Assembly: GCA_963989385.1 (NCBI GenBank)
Contig: OZ022508.1
Location: 57,017,087-57,081,086 of the forward strand
Source: Ctena decussata
Taxonomy: Eukaryota > Mollusca > Bivalvia > Lucinida > Lucinidae
Length of the DNA stretch: 64,000 bases
Direction: 5' to 3'
Below the pieces are notes generated by a model. That model ran no database searches and was not told where the DNA came from. It saw nothing but the letters and a program-made list of their open reading frames with translations. The position numbers and the translations under genes were made by a program. Shown in pieces: positions 32,585 to 45,720 of the stretch (positions within the stretch are counted from its first letter, which is position 1; the number at the start of each line of letters is the position of its first letter).

Positions 32585-32914
32585 AACACGTTGTACCTTT
32601 TAAAGTTAGCTGTTAACAGGTCTGGTTATCGTCTCAAGTCCACTTACATCGTTCATTCCAGTAGGTTGATTAGTCTGGCATGAATCACACAAATGATTTC
32701 CTTTAACAGACAGACATCGGTTGTGACCGGACAGAAATGACATCTTACGTCTGGAAATATGCTGAATGTGTCCATATTCATTTGTCTACTGGCCAAAAAT
32801 AAGACATTTTCAAATTAACTGATACCATTTTATCCGGCGTTACTTTTATTTTTGATGCTGTGCCTACAGCTTGATTTCCACGGGAGAAAATACAGCAATA
32901 AGTTCCCGTTCGAT

Positions 32915-33150
32915 AAACAAACGTAGTTTCTACTTTAAATAAAGATTGGACACTGTGTAAAATCTATGTAGATCCGGATAGGCTAACTCGTCATACTGAC
33001 TCACCGTTAAAGTCCATTTATTTTTCTGGCTTTAACAACGCACTCCAAAAATCAATGGTGGCGATTCAGAAAAAATTACCGCAATGCGGCGTGAAAATAC
33101 CGCATATCCGGCGTTCGTATTATTTTTCCGGCGTTTCGATTGGACGGGGT
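32915..33150 (-). repeat. Interspersed repeat CCGTCCAATCGAAACGCCGG, uninterrupted copy
   Basis: It is the reverse complement of 27490-28035 minus the SINE: ATCTATGTAGATCCGGATAG, ACAACGCACTCCAAAAATCA and GGCGTTTCGATTGGACGGGG. It is the empty-site comparison for the SINE insertion. Confidence 0.75.
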
Positions 33151-33207
33151 GAATAAACGTCTCAATTCAGCTTGCTTGAGCCTCGACCTGTGCGAGGCAC
33201 TGTTATA

Positions 33208-33436
33208 TGAGCGTCGACACGCAACATGGTGCTTATTGGAAATGCGAATAGCAAAAGTTCAGATCAGTCTGCATCTTTGCAGTCTAATCAGAGTCTTTCG
33301 AAGACCGAATGTGGGTCCTTAGAATTTTACAGAGACAAATTGAAGGCTGTTAGTAGATGCATGGACTCACAGACTGGGGAGTCTTTGCTGTTCGCGGATA
33401 GTTACCCAAACTTATTGTGTGACGCGGCTCATATGT
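33208..33436. mobile_element. Degenerate palindromic MITE
   Basis: GAGCGTCGACACG at the left, GTTCAGATCAGTCTGCATCT and CAGTCTAATCAGAGTCTT inside, and GACGCGGCTCA at the right follow the order of the 25488-25727 family, but the arms are much diverged. From 33437 to 34250 I see no gene. Confidence 0.5.
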
Positions 33437-34247
33437 GTGAAGCTGGCTAGAGTAGGGTACCTGAAGATCATTAACTGTGTACGCTCGTTGTGTGTGAGCA
33501 ACAGATAGCCCATCCTGCACATAATAAGAATGTGTTTGCTTGGGCCGACAACAGGACTGCTTTCTTTCCGTTCTTGAAGAAGGCATTTTCAGTTTCACAG
33601 GTTGCTGTATCATTTAGTTCGAACCCATACCCAACCCCGCCATTAATTGAAAATTAAAAAAAAACAATGGTTGATTTGGATTTTAGATATTTTGACCCTT
33701 GGCAGCGTGAAATACATGGTAGCCTTACACGTTACAGTTCTGGCCTCTCGTATACAAAAAAAAAACGGAGAATGCACGATATAGCGGCTTTTGATTCATT
33801 CAATAGCAAGTTTATTTGATTACTTGTCTCATGTACAATTCCTACTACTAGTTAAAGGTAAATAAAAAAAATACCCATTCTGAATTTGGTAAAAATAGCC
33901 ATCAGAGGAGATGGCAAATCCCCCGACCGAAGACCCCCATGGGCCTTGGTAAAAAGGGTGCACTTCAAAACACATATTAGTAATTTATTGTCGTTCTTTT
34001 ATGCTTCTGATTGACATTAACTGTTAACATATGCATGCTTATCTAACACTCAGACTAAAACAGTATGCTTGACTGCTAAAAAGAGGTAATATCTCAAACA
34101 GCCACCATATACACAAATGTATAGCATACGATACATTCAACTTTCAAAATGTGTGAATAACTTCTAAAGTACAAGCCCCACAAACCTAATATTGAGCTCT
34201 CTAGTAAGTGAATTTGGACAAAGAATCCAAATCTGGAAAAAAAAATA

Positions 34248-34250
34248 TAT

Positions 34251-34281
<31 letters not shown>

Positions 34282-34282
34282 G
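34248..34282 (+). repeat. Poly-T / poly-G tract
   Basis: A run of T is followed by 24 or so G. It is a likely sequencing or assembly trouble spot. Confidence 0.9.
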
Positions 34283-34389
34283 TGCGGGAGGGGGCACGGG
34301 AATTTGGAGGGGTAAGAAAGAGTTAGGAACACTGATAAGATATCACAGCATGATCATCAATATTCTAAAAGGTTCACGGTTATTCAAAT

Positions 34390-35436
34390 TCTGGAGCTGG
34401 CCAGGGTTATACAGTTATGGAGCAGAGACTCAAACAGCAGCTCCAACAACCAAAGGGAAATAATTCACTAGGTCTAAAAGCAAGAGTTATCATTCATGTA
34501 TGAGACAAATTGTCAAGACCTGTTCTGCATATCTGTGAAGTATCATGAAAATATTTCAAAAGGTATTCAAGCTATGGAGCGGACACTTAAAATCATCAAA
34601 GGGAAATAACTCCAAAAGTAAGAAAGCAAGAGTTGTCATTTTTGTTCGCGACACATCATCATGACCTGTTCTACATATCTGTGAAGTATCATGAAAATAT
34701 TCCAAAAGGTATTCAAGTCATAGAGCGGACACGAAATCACACCTAAAACCATCCAGGGGTAATAACTCAAAAAGTAAGAAAGCAGAAGTTGTCTTTCTTG
34801 TTCGCGACACATCGTCATGACCTGTTCTACATATCTGTGAAGTATGATGAAAATATTCCAAAAGGTATTCAAATTATAGAGCGGGCACGAAATCATACCT
34901 AAAATGATCAAGGGGAAATAACTCAAAAAGTAAGAAAGCAAGAGTTGTCATTCTTGTTCGCAACACACCGTCATGACCTGTTCTACATATCTGTGAAGTA
35001 TCATGAGAATATTACAAAGGTTATTCTAGTTATAGAGCGGACACGAATCTGCCAAAAATCACACCTAAAACTATCAAGGGGAAATAACTCAAAAAGTAAG
35101 AAAGCAAGAGTTGTCATTCTTGTTCGCGACACATCGTCACGACCTGTTCTACATTTCTGTGAAGTATGATGAAAATATTCCAAAGGGTATTCAAGTTACA
35201 GAGCGGACACGAATCTGCAAAAAAATCATCAACCGGGAGATAATTCAAAAAGTACAATAGCAAGAGTTACCATTCTTGTACGCGACACATCGTCATGACC
35301 TGTTCTACATAACTGTGAAGTATCATGAAAATATTTCAAAGGGTATTCAAGATATAGAGCGGACAAGAAAGTGTTTACGGACGGACGGACGGACGGCTCA
35401 TCGCTCTATCCCCCGAACCTTACGGTCGGGGGATAA
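34390..35436 (+). mobile_element. Internal-tandem-repeat element, about six units, terminal stem-loop
   Basis: GTCATTCTTGTTCGCGACAC and GACCTGTTCTACATATCTGT with GTGAAGTATCATGAAAATAT recur with a period near 145-170 bp (34497, 34637, 34791, 34946, 35113, 35267). After the last unit come ACGGACGGACGGACGGACGG (about 35378) and the perfect 10-bp stem TATCCCCCGA (35407-35416) / TCGGGGGATA (35426-35435), then AAAAA. Non-coding. From 35437 to 36960 I see only a 130-codon minus-strand open frame (36480-36088) with no recognised motif. Confidence 0.65.
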
Positions 35437-36989
35437 AAAAGTCTTGGTCGACAGCGTAGGTGGCAAAATTGGTATTACCACCGCGGCTGCAAAGACATAT
35501 GTGCAACAATCATACCCTATAACAGCAGTTTGAAAGTTCTACATATTAATTGAAATGCGCCAAGCCACGTAAGACTGCAGAGCTAAATTTTCCTAACTGA
35601 AAGAAGCTGCCATATGCCTGATAGAGGACTATTTAAGAAACAGTTCTGTTAAAGATACGTCATTATACCTGAAATGTTATGGCGAAGTTAGTCTATTTTC
35701 AAATTTATTAGCACCATTCTAAAGGCAACCATATTAACCACCTAATTGGCATGAAAACAGTATTTTTGAAAAGGCATCTGCAAGGAACATTAAACGTACA
35801 GTTTCAGTATACGCTTATTACAAGTTGACAGTCTTTACATATTTTGCCGTTTTCAGTTTTCGGTTGCTATGGCAACCAAGCCAGTCAAGTCTTAGGCTCA
35901 ATATGACATAACTTAGAAAAATTCACGGAAACATTGGTCATTATACCGACTTTTAATTTTCACACTGAAAGTTACAGGCCATTATAAGTTGTCGTAGGAA
36001 TCAAATTAAGTAACGGTAGATTATTGACGAAATCGAAGTATCATACTGTTTATACTGAAAGGTGCAGAGGAAAGTTTGCAATATTTGTTAGGTGACTTTA
36101 ACATGTATCAATAAAGACTCTAGCACCAGAATTGCAGAGAACAGGCTTAACATCATCAACATCAACCCTGCGGAAGTACTTGCTGCTGCTGGGCTTTGTT
36201 CAAAGGCGTAAAAACGGGAAGAGAGTTTTGAAGGAAACGACAGAAATCGTCGCTGCGAGACATGGTTACATGAGGTAAATATGTCCATCCTGATCCGCTT
36301 TTGTACCTCTGTCAATAGATGCATAAAATACAATATTTGATCATGATTCCAGTGCAAACTGCAAAACAGTTGCAAAACAATTGCTAATATTGCCATGTTC
36401 CACGTCTGTTCCACCTCCAATACCCAGTTGCTAAGAGTGTGCTTTTTCCACGCCCACGTCCACTTCCGTATCAGCTCCAATACATCTTGCCAACACTGAA
36501 GGAACTCATTCGTTCCTTAAGCTCTAAATTAATAAACATACCACTGATTAATGACTATCAGTTCATTATAGCGTCTTTTCTTGTTAAGTCTTGATATAAT
36601 TTAACTAAATGAGCCTTTCAGTCAACTTCATTAGAGATGATATGTCAAGGTTACAATGAAATGATTGGCCTAATGCAGAGCTAAATATAAATAACCTTTA
36701 CATATATTATTTGGATGAGATTTTTTTTTTCCAAAAAACGTTGAATTAAAATCTTTAAGAGTTCCTTCAAGACCAGCGAACACATTCGAAAGAAGGATCA
36801 TGGACCATACTTCGAAGTTTCAGCTACCAAAGATCATGAGAAATGATGTGTTATTGAATTATCCTGAGCTTTTAATATCTGCACTTTTTAGCGTGCCTGT
36901 ATGGATGTACAGGAAGAGATATTGCACAACCGTTGAAATTGGCAGGGTGTTTGGCACCAAAGTTAGCAAAACATTGATTTTTTTTTTGG

Positions 36990-37410
36990 TTTCTAGGATG
37001 TCATTGTTTCTAAACCCTTCAATGGATTTGAGATACATTTGGTATGATAAAAGTAACGGTGTGAAATTTTATTCAGCGCCATCCCCACCCTTGGACATGA
37101 CCTATAGGTCAAGATCATGGACTTAGAAATTTTAAGTTAAAGTTTTTTTGTTTAAGTTTCTAAAGCCTATGTTCGATTTGAATTATATTTGGTGTGGTGA
37201 TAGATATTGATAAGAAACTTTATTCAGCATCATCCCCACTCCTGATCATATCCTTCAGGTCAAGGTCACCACTTTAGATATTCAATGCTAAGTTTTACAT
37301 AAAATTGTGAAGATCTCATAGTTTCTAAACCTCTATTGTGACCTTCAAGGCAAGGTCCCAGTAGAACAATGCCTGCGTGATGAGCAAGCTCCAGTTCAGG
37401 CGAGCTGTGC
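36990..37410 (+). repeat. Short two-unit tandem repeat element
   Basis: ATTTGGTATGATAAAAGTAA / ATTTGGTGTGGTGATAGATA and TTTATTCAGCGCCATCCCCA / TTTATTCAGCATCATCCCCA repeat at a distance of about 145-150 bp, with CAAGGTCA motifs. It resembles a decayed member of the internal-repeat class. The following 37411-39000 holds no gene I can support. Confidence 0.45.
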
Positions 37411-39004
37411 TGTCAGGTGACAGCTGTTGTTTTGAAACAGAGAAATATGCAGAAATAACATGCTTTTCAGTGATTGTCAAGTGCATTGTGAAATGTAGGA
37501 CATTTAACATTTCCATGAAGAAATTTGAAAAATAATATGAAGGTGGAGAATACCAAAGCTTATCGATATACTGAACGCTTTTACTGTCTTGAGATGTAAG
37601 CTGGCTTTTACCGTGATCTTGTTGAGTGTTCTTGTATTGAGAAGACCTTGGTCAGATAAGGTTTTTATGAGTCAGTGATATGAAGATAGACCTGCATGTT
37701 TGTTTTATAGAGAATTTATTTCTCCATAGGAGAAAATCATTTCGCTATTGTGTGTTACAGCTTCAGCTAACATGGAGGACTTTGTTAGAAGTTCAACTGA
37801 AGGATTTGTGAATGCAGCATTGAAGAACCGGAGTAGAATACCGGTGGGGCAGAAAGAGGAAAATATGCTGAATGGTACAGTTATTTGCTTTAAAGTGTAT
37901 TTATAATATAATAGTCATTTTTATTCATCATTATTTAAACTTTTTAGAAGTGAATGATTTTGCATATTTTCTATCTCCCATTTGAAGTGTGAAGTGTATA
38001 TAACTTAAGATAAAATGTAAAGTGTAAGGCTTTAATTTTTTTTTCAAAGTTCGTTGTGTGATGAAACTAGTGGTTGTCACAACAGTTTTTCATGAACTGC
38101 TTCTAACTAAACTTTAGTTCCTCCCACTAGCTTCATCATCTGATGAGTTTCAAAAAGTAAAATATACGAATTTTCAAAAGAACTTTTAAATAGTTTTCGT
38201 GTATTTATTAGTGACTCTTTTTAAAGCAAGCTGTTTGTAGTAGCATTCGGTTGAAACCCAAACAACCTTCCTTTTCCGAAGTAGTGCAATTAAGAAGGGC
38301 ATTGGAAACGTACATAGCATGGCAGCATAACTCTACAATGCGTTGATGAAATACTATCAAATTATATATTTTTGGAAATAAGGAGTTCATCAGCAACAGG
38401 ATGGTTTGTACATGATCTAAATAGTACTTGACATGGGCGGGTGCAGCATATGCTGGATATGGATAGGTGTATAGACACTGGCGGTAATTTTAAGCAAAAT
38501 AATATGTTTAGATCAATAGAAAATGGGTGGAGTAATGTTAGATAGTGATTTGAGGAACTATTAATCTGCTTTTAACATTTACATCCGAATATTTATTGAG
38601 CGATCACTAAGCACGAAATTTATATATTCTGATTGGAATTAAAAAACATTATTAGAATAATGACTGTTGTTCTAAAATGATCTTTTGTGAAACTCAAGTC
38701 ACACTACAAACCACAAAGCACGTCCAGATTAGTGGCATTGAAGCTAAATTGTGCGCTGCCCTACAGTAATTCTTTCAAAAGCAGTCAAACAAGACACTAC
38801 CAGAACATTATGCCTCCAAAGAAGTCACGCCCAGGGAGCACTAGAGGAATGGGGGAAAATCGGTTGCACTCACGGAACCAGACATTCGGACACTGTCCGT
38901 TATCATTCCTGAGATCGAGCAGCAGCCGAGTCTGTGGCAGCAGTGAAACTAACAGGAGACAAAGAGACCGGGATAAAATATCCATTGGGTACAGTTAACT
39001 ATTT

Positions 39005-39265
39005 TACAGTCCATTTATAGATATCCATAATTATAGATATCCATAATTCGAATTAGTGATATCAATGAATTGAATTTATATCAATATATCAGACTGAATT
39101 ATATTATATAACAGATATCCATAATTTGAATTTGTGATATCACTAATCCCAATTATGGATATCCATTATTTAAAAAAGTAATATCAATTAAAGGGTTGAA
39201 TTATCAATATCACTAATTCAAGGTATGAATGAATATCTATAAATCTAATTACGGATATCTATAAA
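39005..39265. repeat. AT-rich array of GATATC palindromes
   Basis: AGATATCCATAATT, GTGATATCACTAAT, GGATATCCATTATT and related words recur about ten times in both orientations within 260 bp, mixed with GAATT. The units are inverted as often as direct, so this is not a simple tandem satellite. Confidence 0.65.
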
Positions 39266-39529
39266 TAGGGATAAGATAGTAAAATGGCAACAAGTGCCGA
39301 CTTAAACGCTCCCTCCTTGAGTACTCGAGAAATCATATATCGGGTCCATGACTATGTAAAGAATGAACACAAACAAGTAAAAAGTTTCGTTTGCCTACGA
39401 TCGTCCTGTTGACGTAGTAGATACAAATGCAACGCCAAACTAGAGGTGGCAGTAAGCATGGCTTACTAAATAACTCATGTAAAAAGAGTTGGTAATTAAA
39501 ATTATAACCATAAAGCATATGTTCATATC

Positions 39530-40412
39530 AATATGTGTTCACATACTTAATTTCAAGAAAATCTGTCAATCAGTTTTGAAGGAGTAGCAATAACAAACTT
39601 TTATTACAAAATATACAAAGGGGAATAACTCAGCAGGCAAACACTTCCGAGAAAAAAAGGAAAACACGTGTCAACTATTTTCTTATGATGCATCTATGAA
39701 CCAAATTTGAATCAAATCAAAGCAAAAATTACTAAAAACACCCGAAAAATTAGGATAAAAAAATTAAAAGGGGCATAACTCAGAAAAGAGGGGTCAGAGT
39801 TCAAAAATGGAAACCTTAATGCACATTTTCATACTAATATGTATTTGCATACTTAATTTCAAGAAAATCGGTCCAGCGGTCTAGGAGGAGTAGCGATAAC
39901 AAACTTTTTTTTGCGAAAAATATAAAGCGGCATAACTCAGCAGGAAAACACTTCCTGGAAAAACTGGAAAACACGTGTCCTTTTTTCTTACGATACATCT
40001 ATGACCCAAATTTGAATCAAATCAAAGCAAAAACGACTAAAAAAATTAGGGCCAAAATATCAAAAAGGGTCATAACCTAGAAAAGAGGGGTCAGACTCAA
40101 AAATGGAAACCTTAATGCACATTTCATACCAATATGTGTTTGCATACTTAATTTGAAGAAAATCGGTCAAGCGGTCTAGGAGGAGTTGCGATAACAAACT
40201 TTTTTCACGAAAACTGTAAAGGGGCATAACTCAGCATTAAAACCCATCCGCGAAAAACTGAAAAATACGTATCAACTCTTTTTACATGCTACATCCATGG
40301 ACAAAATTTGAAACAAATCGGAGCAAGTTTCATGCGTTGCGGACGGAAAGACGGACGAAAGGACAACGTGAAAACAGTATACCCCCATCAAATACAGTTT
40401 GCGGGGGTATAA
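39530..40412 (+). mobile_element. Internal-tandem-repeat element, three units near 300 bp, terminal stem-loop
   Basis: CATACTTAATTTCAAGAAAA and GGAGTAGCAATAACAAACTT-type sequences recur near 39542, 39849 and 40144. They are followed by GCGGACGGAAAGACGGACGA (about 40339) and the stem TATACCCCC (40378-40386) / GGGGGTATA (40403-40411), then AAAA. Non-coding. From 40413 to 42214 I see no supported gene. Confidence 0.65.
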
Positions 40413-42214
40413 AAATATTCGACAATACTACACCTAGCAAAAGGTGGGTAGTCTTTATGCAGTTCATACGCCACGATACTCCATAAACGCCATTTATACT
40501 CACCTGATACTCTATGGATAAGAAAAGAACACCAAAGGTACGTATTGAAAATGCGGTTTACACCAAACGTACCCCACAGTAACACCGTACACATTCCAAT
40601 GGAATACCAAGCAATCAGGCTACGTTTCAGCACAGCTAATTTGTTTTTGCTTTAACAGCGTTTGTGTGACGTATGTATGTCATATCGAAGCTGCTACGTA
40701 TGTTAGACGATTTTTTTCCAACTGGTCCAAAAAAAATGCCATAACTTGCCGTATAAGGAGATCATGTTTTCTATCAGCTATGTAAGCTTTCGTTGCTGTG
40801 GCATTCCTTTCTTACTGCCACGTATCCAGATTCGCCATACATACGCAAGGCGATACGCCAATGTGTGATAACGGTAGTACTACGGACGCACATCACTGAC
40901 ACAACTTCAACCAATCTTTGTCACTTTATAAGGATATTTTCAGTAAGTACCATAATACAACGGGGTTCAATGCAGGCTACAGGGGAATATTTTAAGACTG
41001 GTTTGTGCTGGTGTTTCAACGGACCAACAGGATACTGCAGAACACTAAGAGCTTTTTTGTTGAGCATGATCTGGTTTCATTTGTTAGTTCTAATAAAAAC
41101 GAGTTTCAACTGCTACAGAAAATGTACGGGTTTGTTGTTCAGTGCCAATATGACAGCATTTTCCGCTGCGTTCATTGCTCTTATCATAGATTAGAGGTGC
41201 ATTCAACAACCTAAGCATGCTTTTGTGTTCCATGTTCTGGTACTAATTACTTGCACCATCAGTGCAAATTTACGCAGCAATATGAACATCAGTATGTTGT
41301 GAATTTTAGTAATGCAGGTTCTTCATTTGCCGCCATTATTTTCCTCACTGCACTCATATTCGGACGATTGAACCTGGCAAAACCACCCAAGGAGGCAGTT
41401 TTGATTGTTTTCTGTAACTGGCTTTGGTTTCCGCAAAACAAATGAGCAAACTAATTTTGGTTTCTAAAAAGTTTCGCTGAACAAATGGACAGTTTGTGGA
41501 ATCTGAGACGGGTCGTTTCGGTCCTATTCCCGTTCGCCCCCGGGTTGTTCCGGCCCAATTTCCTTCCGGTCAAGTCGTTTCTGTCCGATTTCCAGGGTGG
41601 GTTGCTACGGCCCAGTTTTGGTGCTATGCTTTTTCGGAGATTTCTTCAACTAGTTGTCAACGAAAACAGGCTAAGAAAATGTAACTATTTACAACGTAGT
41701 TTTGACACCATAAAAAGATACTCGGAAGTATACGCTGAATAAACTTAAACGAGAAGAGAGAGAGGAAAAAATAAAACATAAAAAAACAAAACGAACCAAA
41801 CCAAATGTAATTATTGTTACTGCATTTGGAAATGTATTTTAAGATCGTGTATCTGAAAAACGTATCCATACCAATTTTAGTGCGAAAGACGCGCGTTTCT
41901 GTATTTAACTTCTTCAGTGTCGCTAAACTCCAACAATTTGAAAGAAAAGAGATGATGAACAGGTCTCGGCAGGCAACGAGCATCCCTCTTATTGTCGCAT
42001 TCCGCGGGACACATTAGCTGCAGACATCAGGTAAAAGACGCCTACGTATTAACTTGCTAATCTACTAATTTTATATCGCGCATTTCAATAATACAACGGA
42101 ATGCCCAAGATTAAGAACTGACGCATGTGTGCTGCCCGGTGATAATCCCAGTGCCTGTATCACAAATCTGCTCTGTTACATAGCTCGCCATTCGTCGTAT
42201 AGGTCAGGAAACGA

Positions 42215-42460
42215 TCTTTAAAGGTCCCTTTGCTCTATCAGTGGCAAATGTTTGATCATGCGGTATCGCTGCAAGCTTCTCACTACAGTTTTGGCAACTA
42301 AAATGATATTCTTTCGATACAAATTGCTTCAATAAAATGGTAAAAATACAATGTACAAGCCTGAGGTGTATTTACTGTACCGCTTTTGTTTGTATTGCAT
42401 TGCTTGACGGGGAAGGTTTATTGCGGAGCGATTTGTCATTTTCAAAATCATGCTCCCTCA
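42215..42460 (+). repeat. CTCTATCAGCATGA interspersed repeat, copy
   Basis: AAAGGTCCCTTTGCTCTATC, GGTATCGCTGCAAGCTTCTC, GGCAACTAAAATGATATTCT, GGTAAAAATACAATGTACAA and GCATTGCTTGACGGGGAAGG follow the order of the 22715-23050 arm. It extends farther along the arm than the copies at 12549 and 24131. From 42461 to 44390 no gene is supported; 43770-43850 is T-rich low complexity. Confidence 0.65.
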
Positions 42461-44390
42461 ACTTTTTGCCAGTTGCATTGCTAAGTTTATGCACAGCAAC
42501 CCTTATTCTATTAACAAATGTGAAGGTAGGAACGCTTTTAAAACTGATTTGTGTCTAGTCATGAGGCTCCTGACGTTACGTTCCGCTCCGCTACACTACC
42601 GTCATGAAGTTGCTTCCTGGAAAAGTTGTGAAATATTTACCGATGGACAATGTAGATGTTGTTTAGGTTTACCAGGTGCAAAAAGATATATTAGCGAACA
42701 CACGAAGTATGTTCGCTTTACTGTATCAGTTTTGGTCCTATATACTTAGGCAGATAAAATGTGTGGTAACGATCATGGTTGCGGCCATCTTGGAGAACCG
42801 GAAGTTCGAAAGTTATCGCGAGACTAGTCACGAACCAAGTGCTCTAATCGAATTTTTTTACGAGTCCACAAACTTATTTTTGCAATCACTCTATAAAGGA
42901 AATGTACATTAAATATTTCTCGCTACAATAATTCTCATTTTTGTTAATTATGTTCGTAGAAAGGATAGCTCAAACTGTAAACGTTTTGTCGTCTGCTCGT
43001 GACCGGAACTTAGTCTAGACCGGAACTGAGTTCATAGGTAAAACCCCGTACCGTGGCGCGTCATGTGAATTGGAAACGACGGCGCACCCGAGAGCGCACC
43101 AGAGAGCCCACCTAGGTTAGAATGGAGCAGGAATCGTGTGTTTGGCCAGTGTTAACAAGCCATTTGATTAAAAAGTTGATTTCTACGACTATTTTTAGTA
43201 AAATAATCATGACACAGCCTTAACATCTATATTTTAGTCCATTTCAATTATCTTTGGAACTGAATACATAACAATCAGATACACAACGAATTCTTTGATT
43301 TGCTAATCAAAGCAATCATCATGAGTACAATTTTAAACACCATATGATTTAATACTCAGAATTACACTAATTATCTGAAGTGTCTCTCAGCTGTGGAATA
43401 TAAGGACTGCTGAGAGAGGGCAGCAGGACTGACTTCCGATATTATTTTGAAGACGGTTGAATCCCTGCCTCTTAATGGTGCAGATCGCTGGGGAAAGTGT
43501 TGACTTTCAGATGATTAGTGCACCCAACCACTGTCACAAAGCAGCTTAATATTGTGACAGCAGACCATAAGGACACCTTAAGAAGGCGAGCCTACATATG
43601 TTTCCATTCTATCTGCATACCGAACAAGTCTGCTATGGTTCTTTCTTAATGTGCACTGCGGTTCTTCTTCGACATTTAAATTCAGACTCTAATCGATACT
43701 GGCATGACGTTCAAGCCTTCAAGCCCGTCTTAAGGATTGCAAAACCAGCCGAATAAACCCTATAAGGTGTATTTTATTTTTATTTTTATTTATTTATTTT
43801 TTTTTTCGTTTTTCATTTCATTCTTTTTGTTAAACTTTTTTTTCTTTATTCTTTCTTTCCAACTATGCATTACTCCAGTGCATGACCACGTTGCTGATGC
43901 CCTTTCCTGCATAATGAGGCTCATGTCGCTCATGGGTACTGGTGGCTTAGCAACGTCTTCAAATCAAATCAAATCAGTTAACTGTTCTTAAATCCAGTTA
44001 CAGGGCTGACCCCAAGTACCCTACAAAACATACAATACATAAAAACATTCGGTACATGCAAGTGATGTATTTTCTGACCATGACAGTGTATGGCTTACTT
44101 ACTATAATGTTAAAGTGAAACATCTCCAGAGGAAGCAATTCAGGCATCCCATCTCTGTGCCCCCTCCATTAAAATACCAGCTCCCTAAGAAAAGAATTTG
44201 CCCCCATTCATTGAATTAAACGCTTTCCCCTACAGAAGACCAACCTGGAAGGGCCATGTCTCCCGAGAAAGCAAAAAAGAAATGAGAAAGGCAGCCTACT
44301 TACGTAAAAGTGGCGAAAAATATTAAGGTGCACCACATTTAGTTGCACCTGTAGTAGGAGGAGAAAAATCTGTAAAGAAAATTTTGTCGA

Positions 44391-44463
44391 GCGACCCCAC
44401 CGGGAATCGATCTCACGACCCCAAGATTATAAAGCAAGCACACAACCACTAGCCTAGAAGGTC
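44391..44463 (-). mobile_element. tRNA-like SINE head
   Basis: The minus strand reads GGACCTTCTAGGCTAGTGGT then GTGTGCTTGC, a box A-like D-arm. GTGAGATCGATTCCCGG is a box B-like T-arm, about 73 bases in all. It is followed on the minus strand by ACAAAATTTTCTTTACAGAT, the presumed body. It is not a convincing functional tRNA because the stems are imperfect. Confidence 0.5.
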
Positions 44464-45319
44464 CGGACCAGTTAGACTGGTCAGTTATATACTCTATATA
44501 CCTATATATACATATTTACACATAACTAATTGGCCGTACTACTACACTCCATTGAAAAGCTGGTGTTTTTTCACACCTTAACTGTTAAAGTATCTGAATG
44601 ATAATGATACGGTTAATGAGAACACCCTCAAGGAAAGCAGGTTGGCAAACCCAGACTCTGTGACTTCAAAACTGGTGCCAACGCCCAAAGGAAAGAATCT
44701 GCTCCCTATAGAGCAAATGTCCTCCATTCAGGGTGGACCCCAGCCACCCACCCACACAAATAAAAATGGCCACACTGCCAACTTGAGTGCCAAGGTAAAC
44801 ATGCAAGAAGACACATAAGTTGACTTTGTAAATATGGCAGAAACTTGCGCACACAGTATAGCGGCCTTATTTTAGGGCAGCATGGATATCACACGAGCTG
44901 CACCGGTCTCTCAAGGATGTCACCATTACCATTATAGCATGATACAGTTTGCTAATCCAGGTGAGTGCCACTCGGGCCAATTTGACCCAAACTACAATGA
45001 CAAGGTGGTGCCTAGCTAGTAGGGTAGCACTTCACCCCATCAAAGATCTTCAAGGACGGTAAAGAGTGTGTTCGCACAAAGGCAGTGCCTTAATTTCATA
45101 TTATCACTGCACCGCTATTTGAGAGTGAGTCAAAAATCCTGTTTAATCTTCACATTTTATTTTTTATGTCTCCCGTCGTAAAGCTTGACATCGGTGTAAG
45201 TCGCCATTTGCAAGAGGTCGTCACGGAATTATGGGACGATGATGAATATTAATTTTTAGATCGGCGGCGCGTGGCTATTCGATTTGCATATCGCCAGGGC
45301 ACGGAACGTGCTAGACAAG

Positions 45320-45607
45320 ATGGCGGGCGTTTGTGCAGCTTGTTCGGAGCCGTTCCAAGAGAAAAACAGAGGCTACAAACGATATAAAACTCAGTTGGAA
45401 ATTGCTGGACAGAGTATTGCCGACCTGCTGAGGCAATACTCTGTAGAAATTGCTAACGACAATTCATTTGTATGCATTAAGTGTTTCAGTCAGCTGAAGA
45501 GTATTATGAAACATAGGAATATCTTCCTGGATCGCCGGCAGAAAAGAAAAGAGGGACCCATGCCTGCAACACTGGTGATGATTCTGAATTGCATGTTATG
45601 TTTATAG
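45320..45607 (+). CDS. Candidate first exon with C2...C2 zinc-binding pattern
   Basis: ACAAGATGG at 45316-45324 is a strong Kozak context. The protein starts MAGVCAACSEPFQEKNRGYK, continues with TQLEIAGQSIADLLRQYSVE and then FVCIKCFSQLKSIMKHRNIF and a basic helix LDRRQKRKEG. Two CxxC pairs about 45 residues apart suggest a small zinc-binding domain like those at the N-terminus of many invertebrate DNA-binding or transposon-derived proteins. The open frame ends at 45607. A donor such as CTGGTGATG (about 45573) and the acceptor TTCTATTTCATTTCAG at 45645-45660 suggest an intron. The next exon would run into the CAACTCGGCC array, so its continuation is unclear. Confidence 0.45.
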   Translation: MAGVCAACSEPFQEKNRGYKRYKTQLEIAGQSIADLLRQYSVEIANDNSFVCIKCFSQLKSIMKHRNIFLDRRQKRKEGPMPATLVMILNCMLCL

Positions 45608-45720
45608 TTAAATGTTTTATTGTTGTGTTTCTTTAACGCATTTTATTCTATTTCATTTCAGGAACGACGAATCTTTGGAAAACGGAGGAAGACCCCCGCC
45701 CCCCGCATACACACGAATCT

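Noticed and set aside
34094..34297. Frame starting with a poly-Pro run
   Set aside because: It is a translation of the poly-G tract.
36088..36480. 130-codon minus-strand frame
   Set aside because: No motif, no splice or promoter support, and composition is not clearly coding.
38687..38998. Open frame with MPPKKSRPGSTRG
   Set aside because: It resembles the basic start of some nucleic-acid-binding proteins, but a frame change is needed at once and nothing beyond is recognised.
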